Virus record (IMG/VR): IMGVR_UViG_3300030101_004361
Location: 1-30,379 of that record
Strand: one strand, 5' to 3'
Length of the DNA stretch: 30,379 nucleotides
Origin: a virus
Both the position numbers and the translations under genes were made by a program. Below the pieces are notes generated by a model that searched no databases, was not told where the DNA came from, and worked only from the letters and a program-made list of their open reading frames with translations. Position 1 is the stretch's first letter. Each line of letters opens with the position of its first letter. Of the stretch, positions 24,288 through 30,379 are shown in pieces.

Positions 24288-26453
24288 ATGAACTTCAACT
24301 TAATTAGTCCAGATGGAGAAGGTCAAAAATTCAATGTTAAATTTCAAGAACCAATAGTCATTCCCCCTAATGCTAAAATTGGATTAAACTTTTCCCAGTT
24401 TGAAAGGAATGGACATTTTGATTTTATAGATGACCAAGAATTTACAATAGAGGTTGCTAATAGAGAAAGTGGAAATGACCCAAGTTTAGATTATAATGTT
24501 ATACCTCGTCTTCCTATGGTTTCTACTGATGCTACTGCCGTATTTACTGGAAGACCTTTAAATAGTAAATTCCCAAATTCCAATATACCTGCTAATAGCG
24601 ATTTAAATAGTATAAGAGTTATTGTTCCCGCTGGAACATATAGTTTTGATGCTTTAAATATAAAAATTAATGAACTTATATACGAACAAGGTATAGGTAT
24701 TTTTAAACCATTTTATGATGACCAATTTTTTGGAAGAAATAAAATTCCAACTATTAAACAAAATGCTGTATGTTCTCTACTTAATACACAAGCATTAACA
24801 CAAGGAGTATTAAAGAATACTATGGTATTAGGATGGGAATATTCAACGGCATTACACGCAAAGGTTATTCAATTCTCTACTCAACATTTAAAGAATGCTA
24901 CTAATGTAGAAGAAAGCGCCCCAACCCCATCTTCATATAAACCATCACAGAATAGTGTAGGAGGTGAATATGAAAGTTATGCTATGGGAAGACATAGAGT
25001 ATTACACTTTGATACAATAGGTTCTAATGAAGAAATAGAGGGAAAAGAAATAAATATTGGTCAAGTATCACATATATGTGGTAATTTAAGACAAGAATTA
25101 GGTGCTGTCCCATTTCTTGGTAAAAATTTTATTGGTTGTTATAGTTTAGATTATGCTGGATTAACTGATGAAACACATTCAAGTTTTAATAGTGGAACTG
25201 CTGGTGGTAATTTTAATAAAGATGTTCATACTACAAGAACTGGAACAGATGGAACTGCCGCTTTAAGTCCAGATAATACTGCTGTTATAAATAGTGATAC
25301 ATTATTAAATTCTACTACTAATGGTGCTGGTGATGAAGTCCCTAAGGTTTTCTTTGGTGTTGAAATAAGAGATAATTTTGGTGGATTTGATGAAGAGATA
25401 AGAGTTTATGCTTCAAAGACAATGAGAAAAGATTTTAGAGATAAAGTAATTGATGATATGGAATTAATATTCCAACACGATATATCTACTTTACAAGGAA
25501 TACCACATAATTTAACTTCTGGACAAGTTCAAATAGGTATTCATTTTGTTGAAGAAACAAGAGAAAGTAATGGTTCAGTTGATAATGTAGATTATGATAT
25601 AGGAAATGAAGATGTTGTTTTTCCATTAATAACTATATCAAAAGGAGGTGTAAATAAGTATATAGCATTTGATGGTAGAAAACATACTTTTCCAAGAACA
25701 AATCAAAGAGTAGCATTTACTGAACACTTTTTTACTGCTAATAGAATTCCAGATGAACTCACTGATAGTATTGCTACAAGAGGAAGTGATTTACCATTTG
25801 CCCCATTTTTTGCTGGAAGTCATACAGATAATGGATTTGTAAATGTTCATAGTTTAAGATATGAACCACAAGTAGGAACACAAAATAGTGCTACTGACCC
25901 TCTTAGACCTCTTCACTTTTTAAGAACTCATAGTTATGATATTGAAAAAAATTTAGCACAAGACTTATTTGAATTAGCACATAAGAATGAAAGAGGACAG
26001 ATAGTTGTTCAAATTCCAAGATTTTCACCTATTAATATGGATAGGAAGAAGTTATTAGAACAACAAACAAATCCTATTAGTGATTTTAGAGCGGCATTAG
26101 TTGTTAGTAGTGTCCCACATAATTATAGGAATGATGCTTTTAATATTCATATTAATTTACCAATCAAATCATTTAGTAATATAAATGAAAAAAATAGAAG
26201 TGGTATAAGAAAGAATATATTAGCACATTGCCCACAAGTATTTGGTTCTAATATTACCGATGACCAAAATGTAGTTAATGGACGAAAGATTATAACTGGC
26301 GGATTTGCCCCAAGTATAGGAGTAGTTAATCATTTAGATAATATGGGTATTATAACAACAAATAACTTTGAAATAGAAGTTAGAAATATGAATGATGATA
26401 CACCCGCCAATCAATTATTTAAATCAATAGTTAATTTCTCAATTTTTCCCTAA
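24288..26453 (+). CDS. Large virion protein, paralogue of the 1097-aa protein
   Basis: At 721 residues it shares an architecture with the protein at 5721-9014. Both begin with a strand pair around EPIVIPPNAKIGLN (about 21-34), both carry an IPxGxYS-type element (VIVPAGTYSFDALNIKINEL, 111-130, here) and both end with a beta-rich region. The intervening parts differ in length and sequence, so they diverged long ago. The C-terminus NNFEIEVRNMNDDTPANQL and VNFSIFP lacks the Gln/Lys tail of the other. It lies directly before the third capsid-like gene with a 29-base gap. A minor capsid, vertex or spike component is likely; no enzyme motif is visible. Confidence 0.8.
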   Translation: MNFNLISPDGEGQKFNVKFQEPIVIPPNAKIGLNFSQFERNGHFDFIDDQEFTIEVANRESGNDPSLDYNVIPRLPMVSTDATAVFTGRPLNSKFPNSNIPANSDLNSIRVIVPAGTYSFDALNIKINELIYEQGIGIFKPFYDDQFFGRNKIPTIKQNAVCSLLNTQALTQGVLKNTMVLGWEYSTALHAKVIQFSTQHLKNATNVEESAPTPSSYKPSQNSVGGEYESYAMGRHRVLHFDTIGSNEEIEGKEINIGQVSHICGNLRQELGAVPFLGKNFIGCYSLDYAGLTDETHSSFNSGTAGGNFNKDVHTTRTGTDGTAALSPDNTAVINSDTLLNSTTNGAGDEVPKVFFGVEIRDNFGGFDEEIRVYASKTMRKDFRDKVIDDMELIFQHDISTLQGIPHNLTSGQVQIGIHFVEETRESNGSVDNVDYDIGNEDVVFPLITISKGGVNKYIAFDGRKHTFPRTNQRVAFTEHFFTANRIPDELTDSIATRGSDLPFAPFFAGSHTDNGFVNVHSLRYEPQVGTQNSATDPLRPLHFLRTHSYDIEKNLAQDLFELAHKNERGQIVVQIPRFSPINMDRKKLLEQQTNPISDFRAALVVSSVPHNYRNDAFNIHINLPIKSFSNINEKNRSGIRKNILAHCPQVFGSNITDDQNVVNGRKIITGGFAPSIGVVNHLDNMGIITTNNFEIEVRNMNDDTPANQLFKSIVNFSIFP

Positions 26454-26482
26454 TTTTTTTTTCTAAATTAATATTATACAAA

Positions 26483-28135
26483 ATGCCTATAATCAAGAAA
26501 CCATTTACTCTTGCCCCTCTCAATGATAATCCAGTTAATATTGCTGGTGTTGATAGTAATGGATTTAATAAAATAACTGGTGGATTTTCACATAAGAATG
26601 GATTTCCTACTATTAAGTTCTCAGTTCCACCACAACCCGCTATGTTAGAAACTGGAACATTAAGATTAGTAGGTCAGTTTTTAGTAAAGGATGGAAGTGA
26701 TAATATGTTAAAGACTGATGCTGTAAGTGTTGATGGAGGAACTAATCAACCTCTTGGATTTAGTGATGGTGATATTGCTAAGGGTGCTGGTAAATTGAAT
26801 AACCAAAATGCCCCCGCCGCTGGTAAAATGAATAATGAAACTAATGTTAATCTTCCTAATTGGGGAGGTATTAAAAATGTTATAGAGAAAGTAGTAGTTC
26901 AGTCAAAGAAAACATTAGTAGAGATATCAAGTGTAAATAACTATTCACAATATACTTCACTTCAAGAATGCTATACCAATAATGAAGTTGATTATAAGAT
27001 GTCCCCATATTCTCGTGCTTTAACTACTGGAAAGAATGCTGGTAATACTAATAGAAGAGTAGTAGGTTCTTGTGCTATGGACGCAAGTGCTGGTGGAGCG
27101 CAAGGTGCTAATGTTGCTACTAATTCATTAGGTGGTATGGCGAGTTTATCAAGTGCTAATGATAAACATATAGGACATTATTTCTCTATTAATCTTAATG
27201 TTGATTTACTTAATGTTGATATGTTAAACTTAGATGATAATTTCTTAGGTGGATTACTTATTACTCTTCACTTAAATCCAGATAGTGCTTTATTCAATAG
27301 TAGATATAGAGGTGTTAATGGAGCGGCATTAGTTCCAAGTGCTATTAATAACTTTTCATATACTCTCAAAAATTTAAAATTAGAAGGTAGATATGTTATA
27401 CCAACTGACCAAGAGATGAGAGCATATCCACCAGCACTTATGCTTGGTTCAAGATTAAATCTTATTAATGATGTCCATTCATCTATTAATAGTAATTCAT
27501 ATACACCACAATTACAGATGGTTAAATCAATGGTCAATCTTTTCTTAGATAATGACCAAACAAATAACTTTAATAAGAATTCTAATAATTTTAGAAAACC
27601 AGTAGGTGAGAAGTCTAATATATCCGCTAAGAATGGATTAAAGTTCCCAGTAAATTATGAAGTTAAGAATGTTCCTAACTTTGATAAACCACTTAATGAA
27701 CAAACTGGCGCGGAAGTTAGTGTATCATCATTAGAGAAAAAATCTCTTATGTTTGGTGATGCTGAAACAAGAAAATACTTTGATAAAGCATTAATGGATG
27801 GTAATGAACCATACCATAGTAGTGCTGACTTTGACTTAGAAGACCATTCATTAGAGAGTGATTATAAATCTACTGCTGGTGCTGCTAAGGGATTTGGTCT
27901 TAATGTTCAACCTAATTGTGTTGGTATAGGAACTGACTTTACATTAGGAATGGGTATGGTTCAAAACTTTGTTAATCAAGATTATAACTTCACATTAAAG
28001 AGTGGAGTTAATACTGGAAATGATAACTTACCATCTTCAAGGAATGGTTCTACTATTGTAAATCCATTATTACAACAGACATTTGTTAGACATCAAGCAC
28101 AATTTGATAGTGTTAATCTCGTAAAAGTTGTATAA
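26483..28135 (+). CDS. Double jelly-roll capsid-like protein C (550 aa)
   Basis: Third capsid candidate. PTIKFSVPPQPAMLETGTL (42-60) then GGIKNVIEKVVVQSKKTLVE (128-147) and NNYSQYTSLQECY (152-164) follow the order seen in proteins A and B, with a long insert between the two elements. In the second half LKLEGRYVIPTDQEM and NGLKFPVNYEV (about 391-401) resemble the second jelly roll of protein B (NRLYPLREY). Identity to A and B is low, so this is a pattern-level call. The ATG follows TTCTAAATTAATATTATACAAA, a late-type leader. It could be a third subunit of mixed capsomers or a divergent minor capsid protein such as a penton. Confidence 0.7.
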   Translation: MPIIKKPFTLAPLNDNPVNIAGVDSNGFNKITGGFSHKNGFPTIKFSVPPQPAMLETGTLRLVGQFLVKDGSDNMLKTDAVSVDGGTNQPLGFSDGDIAKGAGKLNNQNAPAAGKMNNETNVNLPNWGGIKNVIEKVVVQSKKTLVEISSVNNYSQYTSLQECYTNNEVDYKMSPYSRALTTGKNAGNTNRRVVGSCAMDASAGGAQGANVATNSLGGMASLSSANDKHIGHYFSINLNVDLLNVDMLNLDDNFLGGLLITLHLNPDSALFNSRYRGVNGAALVPSAINNFSYTLKNLKLEGRYVIPTDQEMRAYPPALMLGSRLNLINDVHSSINSNSYTPQLQMVKSMVNLFLDNDQTNNFNKNSNNFRKPVGEKSNISAKNGLKFPVNYEVKNVPNFDKPLNEQTGAEVSVSSLEKKSLMFGDAETRKYFDKALMDGNEPYHSSADFDLEDHSLESDYKSTAGAAKGFGLNVQPNCVGIGTDFTLGMGMVQNFVNQDYNFTLKSGVNTGNDNLPSSRNGSTIVNPLLQQTFVRHQAQFDSVNLVKVV

Positions 28136-28156
28136 ATAATTTATAGATAAAGTAAA

Positions 28157-28426
28157 ATGGTAAAAAATAATACAAAGTTTAGAGAAAGGAACTACAAATT
28201 TAGTGATGAAGAGTTTGAAGAATATATAAGTCAATTTGAATTAACACCTTATCAACAAAAATACTATTTAAGAAATAAAGAAAAGAAAAAGAAATATGGT
28301 AAAGGAGAAAATCATTATGTATTCAAAAGTATAACAAAGAATAGAAATAAAGTAAGAGTAGAGATTGGATATACAAATGATTATGATGTTGATAGTTCTA
28401 TAATGTCTATGTTATTAGCAGTTTGA
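28157..28426 (+). CDS. Small basic hypothetical protein (89 aa)
   Basis: Not recognised. A Lys-rich helical N-terminal half (FSDEEFEEYISQFELTPYQQ, then KYYLRNKEKKKKYGK) is followed by a beta-like segment (NHYVFKSITKNRNKVRVEIG) and a short hydrophobic end. It begins 21 bases behind capsid-like gene C with TTTATAGATAAAGTAAA before the ATG and lacks the A-tract element, so it seems to be the last gene of the late plus-strand block. Function unknown. Confidence 0.68.
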   Translation: MVKNNTKFRERNYKFSDEEFEEYISQFELTPYQQKYYLRNKEKKKKYGKGENHYVFKSITKNRNKVRVEIGYTNDYDVDSSIMSMLLAV

Positions 28427-28442
28427 AAATTTTTGATATGCG

Positions 28443-28460
28443 AAAAAAAAATTGATTTTT
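28443..28460 (+). promoter_or_regulatory. Early-type promoter for the RING gene
   Basis: Nine A residues followed by TTGATTTT and a long T run, ending about 40 bases before the ATG at 28500. First early element on the right side of the genome; the leader has TATGTTGAGAGC, similar to TATGTTGAAAGG in the leader of the gene at 124. Confidence 0.75.
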
Positions 28461-28499
28461 TTTTTTTTTTTATGTTGAGAGCAAAAATACATAATCATT

Positions 28500-28853
28500 A
28501 TGACTGACTGGAAAAAACGATATGAATACGCTAATAAACAAAAAGCATATGCTTGGGCAAAATACTATGAAGCACAACAACAAGAACTTGAAGATAATAC
28601 CTATATCTACAATCAATATCATCAGTTAATGGAAGATGATAAGGTTAGAGGTGTAGATAATCACCTACAATCATTTATCAAAGACTTATATGATAAGTCT
28701 AAGGTAGTTGTTGAATGTAGGATATGTCTTGAACCTATAAGTAAAGATGACTTACAAACTGGTAGATGTGGTCATAACTTCCATAAGAATTGTATGGATG
28801 AATGGAAAGAAGTAGATAAAGTCCATTGTCCATTATGTAGAAAAAAGTTTTAA
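28500..28853 (+). CDS. RING-H2 finger protein, putative ubiquitin ligase (117 aa)
   Basis: The C-terminal 45 residues are a complete RING-H2 finger: C73-x2-C76, C90-x-H92, H95-x2-C98, C110-x2-C113, with the typical ICLE and CPLCR sequences. The N-terminal 70 residues are helical and charged and may hold the target-binding part. RING fingers recruit ubiquitin-conjugating enzymes of the host, so this is probably an early protein that redirects host ubiquitination. An early-type promoter stands about 40 bases upstream. Such genes are common in large eukaryotic viruses; the substrate is not predictable from sequence. Confidence 0.9.
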   Translation: MTDWKKRYEYANKQKAYAWAKYYEAQQQELEDNTYIYNQYHQLMEDDKVRGVDNHLQSFIKDLYDKSKVVVECRICLEPISKDDLQTGRCGHNFHKNCMDEWKEVDKVHCPLCRKKF

Positions 28854-28862
28854 TCACTTGTG

Positions 28863-28882
28863 AAAAAAAAAAAATTGATTTT
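28863..28882 (+). promoter_or_regulatory. Early-type promoter for the 151-aa gene
   Basis: Twelve A residues followed by TTGATTTT, about 59 bases before the ATG at 28942. It begins about 9 bases after the stop of the RING gene, so each right-arm gene has its own early signal. Confidence 0.75.
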
Positions 28883-28922
28883 GTTTTCAAATTCATTTTT
28901 GGATAACAAATCAAAAACCAAT

Positions 28923-28945
28923 AATAATAAATCATTTCAATATGA
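28923..28945 (+). repeat. Duplicated leader/start segment, copy 1
   Basis: A 23-base segment that begins AATAATAAATCATTTCAATA and ends with the ATG and one further base; it is identical to 29471-29493. The similarity goes on into both coding sequences as TATCATTACT, so the two genes encode MNIIT and MTIIT starts. The two promoter-leader units probably arose by duplication. Confidence 0.88.
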
Positions 28946-29397
28946 ATATCATTACTAAAACTTTTGTTAAACACATTCCAATGAATGTTAATCAAGAAGG
29001 AGCATTAAAGTTCTTTACTAAATGTTATTATGAACACTTAACTAACAAAGAAAAGAAAGGTATTGATTATGAATACTACAAGAAAAATCCTTTGAAGTCA
29101 TATGAGATACAAGACTATTACCAAAAGTGTTTGGATGAAAGAAAAGAAAGAAAAAGTATAAGAGATAAAGCAAGATACCAAAAGGACAAACTGAAATACA
29201 AGATTAAGTATCAACAAAAATGTTTGAAGGAGTTGGAGGAACAACTTACTGATAATCTTGAAAGTCAAGAGTTAAGGGACAAGATTGAGAAGAGAAAACA
29301 AAAGATAGTTGAACTATTACAACAAGAGATTGATGATAATAATAATCAAATACAGAGATTACAACTTACAACTTTCTACGATACTATTGACGAATAA
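28942..29397 (+). CDS. Coiled-coil hypothetical protein (151 aa)
   Basis: A charged protein, helical over about 55-140, with a likely coiled coil in the region YQQKCLKELEEQLTDNLESQ and KIEKRKQKIVELLQQEIDDN. The N-terminal 50 residues (FFTKCYYEHLTNKEKKGIDY) may be a small domain. No known family. It has its own early-type promoter and a leader nearly identical to that of the following 268-residue gene. Probably an early accessory protein. Confidence 0.74.
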   Translation: MNIITKTFVKHIPMNVNQEGALKFFTKCYYEHLTNKEKKGIDYEYYKKNPLKSYEIQDYYQKCLDERKERKSIRDKARYQKDKLKYKIKYQQKCLKELEEQLTDNLESQELRDKIEKRKQKIVELLQQEIDDNNNQIQRLQLTTFYDTIDE

Positions 29398-29411
29398 GTT
29401 TTTCACCTACG

Positions 29412-29429
29412 AAAAAAAAAATTGATTTT
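29412..29429 (+). promoter_or_regulatory. Early-type promoter for the 268-aa gene
   Basis: Ten A residues followed by TTGATTTTATTT, about 60 bases before the ATG at 29490. The ATTGATTTTATTT stretch is identical to the one in front of the first gene of the window at 124. Confidence 0.75.
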
Positions 29430-29470
29430 ATTTCCGCATTCAATTACGGACATAAAATTATAAATTACTA

Positions 29471-29493
29471 AATAATAAATCATTTCAATATGA
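29471..29493 (+). repeat. Duplicated leader/start segment, copy 2
   Basis: Identical over 23 bases to 28923-28945 and spanning the start codon at 29490; see that entry for the extent of similarity into the coding region. Confidence 0.88.
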
Positions 29494-30296
29494 CTATCAT
29501 TACTACTATTACTAAAACTAATCAAGGTGAAATTCTTATTCCACCACCACTCAACTTTCAAGTCAAAGACAATTCATTCAATGGTAAATTCTTTGATGGT
29601 ATCTTACCACAACATCTTGAAGACAAGATATTCAAACTCGCATCTACTAAAAAGATGCCTTATCTATGCGCCCCTATATCATACCGCAGAATGTATGATA
29701 ATGTTATTCAAGAACTAATCAATGTGTTCCAATCCAAAAGTGTATGTAGTCATCTCTACAACAAATACAAAAAAAGAAAAAACACCTTAAAGAAGATAAG
29801 TAAGAAATGTATTCATTATGGTGGTTGGTATAAATCACACCTTAATGATATGGGGATTGATAGGGATGGACACGAAACACGATGTGTATTCTTCTACTAT
29901 AATCATTGGAATGATGGTTCAACTGATGAATATTACTTATCCAAAATACCAAGTGAGAAGAAAAGACAACAGATTGAGAGATATGGTTATCCAATCACAA
30001 CTTACAAGAAGACAACTCTTGAATACCGATATGGTCGTGATGAATGGGGTTATAGGAACTATGACTTCTATACTTGTCTTGATGATAAGTTTATGACCTA
30101 TTACCCAACTAATAATCACATTGGTAATCAAAGAAGAGAAAAGAGTAGATACAGAGCAACTGATAACTTTATGATTTGGTCATTAACTAATAATGTAAGT
30201 AAGAACAATCTATTCAATCAGTTCAGTGCTAATGGTATCAAGATAAGAAAGTCTTGGACTATCAAAAGAATGGTTCAAGAACTAATGAAAATCTAA
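29490..30296 (+). CDS. Hypothetical protein ending in the terminal repeat (268 aa)
   Basis: Not recognised. Near the N-terminus LPQHLEDKIFKLA (39-51) resembles the first helix of F-box-type proteins; then comes a basic, Tyr- and Cys-containing middle. The end, NNLFNQFSANGIKIRKSWTI, followed by KRMVQELMKI, looks like a small helical DNA-binding or SAP-like segment. The last seven residues and the stop codon are encoded inside the terminal inverted repeat (from 30271). It has an early-type promoter and belongs with the RING and coiled-coil genes. An F-box-like adaptor role next to a RING gene is attractive but weakly supported. Confidence 0.75.
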   Translation: MTIITTITKTNQGEILIPPPLNFQVKDNSFNGKFFDGILPQHLEDKIFKLASTKKMPYLCAPISYRRMYDNVIQELINVFQSKSVCSHLYNKYKKRKNTLKKISKKCIHYGGWYKSHLNDMGIDRDGHETRCVFFYYNHWNDGSTDEYYLSKIPSEKKRQQIERYGYPITTYKKTTLEYRYGRDEWGYRNYDFYTCLDDKFMTYYPTNNHIGNQRREKSRYRATDNFMIWSLTNNVSKNNLFNQFSANGIKIRKSWTIKRMVQELMKI

Positions 30297-30339
30297 TATC
30301 GTGAAATTCGTGATTTTGGACTTGAAAACTTCTACACAA
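30271..30339. repeat. Right terminal inverted repeat
   Basis: Exact reverse complement of 1-69. It contains the stop codon and final codons of the 268-residue gene and the arm CGTGAAATTCGTGATTTTGG, which carries two CGTGA direct repeats. Inner stem sequence AAAACTTCTAC is shared in part with the internal elements (AAAACTTC). It continues into the palindrome 30340-30379. Confidence 0.93.
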
Positions 30340-30379
30340 AAAAATTCGGCAAGTTTTATATAAAATTCACCGAACTTTT
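30340..30379. repeat. Imperfect AT-rich palindrome at the right end (possible hairpin loop)
   Basis: These 40 bases are symmetric about 30359/30360: the central TTTTATATAAAA is a perfect palindrome, TTCGG pairs with CCGAA, and only four of twenty pairs fail (30344/30375, 30350/30369, 30351/30368, 30353/30366). The last base pairs with 30340, and the next pair in line would be 30339 with base 1, so joining the window ends continues the palindrome into the 69-base repeats. This is what a closed hairpin telomere read through its loop, or a circular molecule cut beside its palindrome, would give. Confidence 0.85.

Noticed and set aside
29818-30096. 92-residue plus-strand frame inside the last gene
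   Set aside because: Alternative frame of the 268-residue gene with unnatural Met/Ile-rich composition and no leader of its own.
1-30379. Fragment of a giant virus or of a protist chromosome
   Set aside because: Terminal inverted repeats at both ends, a full set of small-virus morphogenesis genes and the lack of any giant-virus transcription or cellular gene make a stand-alone small virus more likely; an integrated copy cannot be fully excluded because no flanking sequence is present.

Overview
The window looks like an essentially complete small eukaryotic DNA virus genome of the Polinton-like virus / virophage kind (Preplasmiviricota). The evidence is a primase-polymerase-like plus superfamily 3 helicase protein (1077-3671, minus), an A32/FtsK-type packaging ATPase (21605-22525), several proteins with the residue pattern of double jelly-roll capsid proteins, a long fibre-like protein, and strongly AT-rich, very compact coding on both strands. 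I see no ribosomal or transfer RNA, no cellular housekeeping gene, no RNA polymerase, no family B DNA polymerase, no integrase and no maturation protease.

Layout. The left arm (about 0-5.7 kb) holds non-structural genes: a coiled-coil-rich protein, a small basic protein, the helicase-primase, an acidic 488-residue protein and a 109-residue protein. From 5.7 to 15.0 kb, mostly on the minus strand, lies a virion block: a 1097-residue large structural protein, a 624-residue protein and two capsid-like proteins (517 and 594 residues). From 15.1 to 17.3 kb on the plus strand come a beta-rich protein and a fibre with internal repeats. From 17.3 to 21.0 kb lies a cluster of small, mostly very basic proteins, a zinc-ribbon protein and a solitary cytosine-C5 methyltransferase. 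From 21.0 to 28.1 kb on the plus strand is a second virion block: coiled-coil protein, packaging ATPase, Ala/Gly-rich protein, a 721-residue relative of the 1097-residue protein, and a third capsid-like protein. The right arm (28.1-30.3 kb) has small non-structural genes including a RING-H2 finger protein.

Regulation is clearly partitioned. Seven genes, all in the two arms, carry an A-tract followed by TTGATTTT, which contains the known Mimivirus early-promoter core AAAATTGA. Genes in the central 5.7-28.4 kb instead have TATATA-rich leaders ending at the ATG, often with TTTTCTA or TCTA, resembling the late signal known from Cafeteria roenbergensis virus and its virophage. This suggests dependence on, or co-evolution with, the transcription machinery of a mimivirus-like giant virus.

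The most unusual structure is a family of three large inverted-repeat elements. Positions 1-69 are the exact reverse complement of 30271-30339, and the remaining 40 bases at the right end are themselves an imperfect palindrome, so the two window ends join into a single near-perfect palindrome. Two internal elements (9067-9198 and 18391-18520) share the same arm sequence, CGTGAAATTCGTGATTTTGG, and the same inner ACTTC/GAAGT stem. They divide the genome into three blocks of about 9-12 kb. The duplicated capsid-like and large structural genes lie in different blocks, which hints at assembly from modules through these elements.
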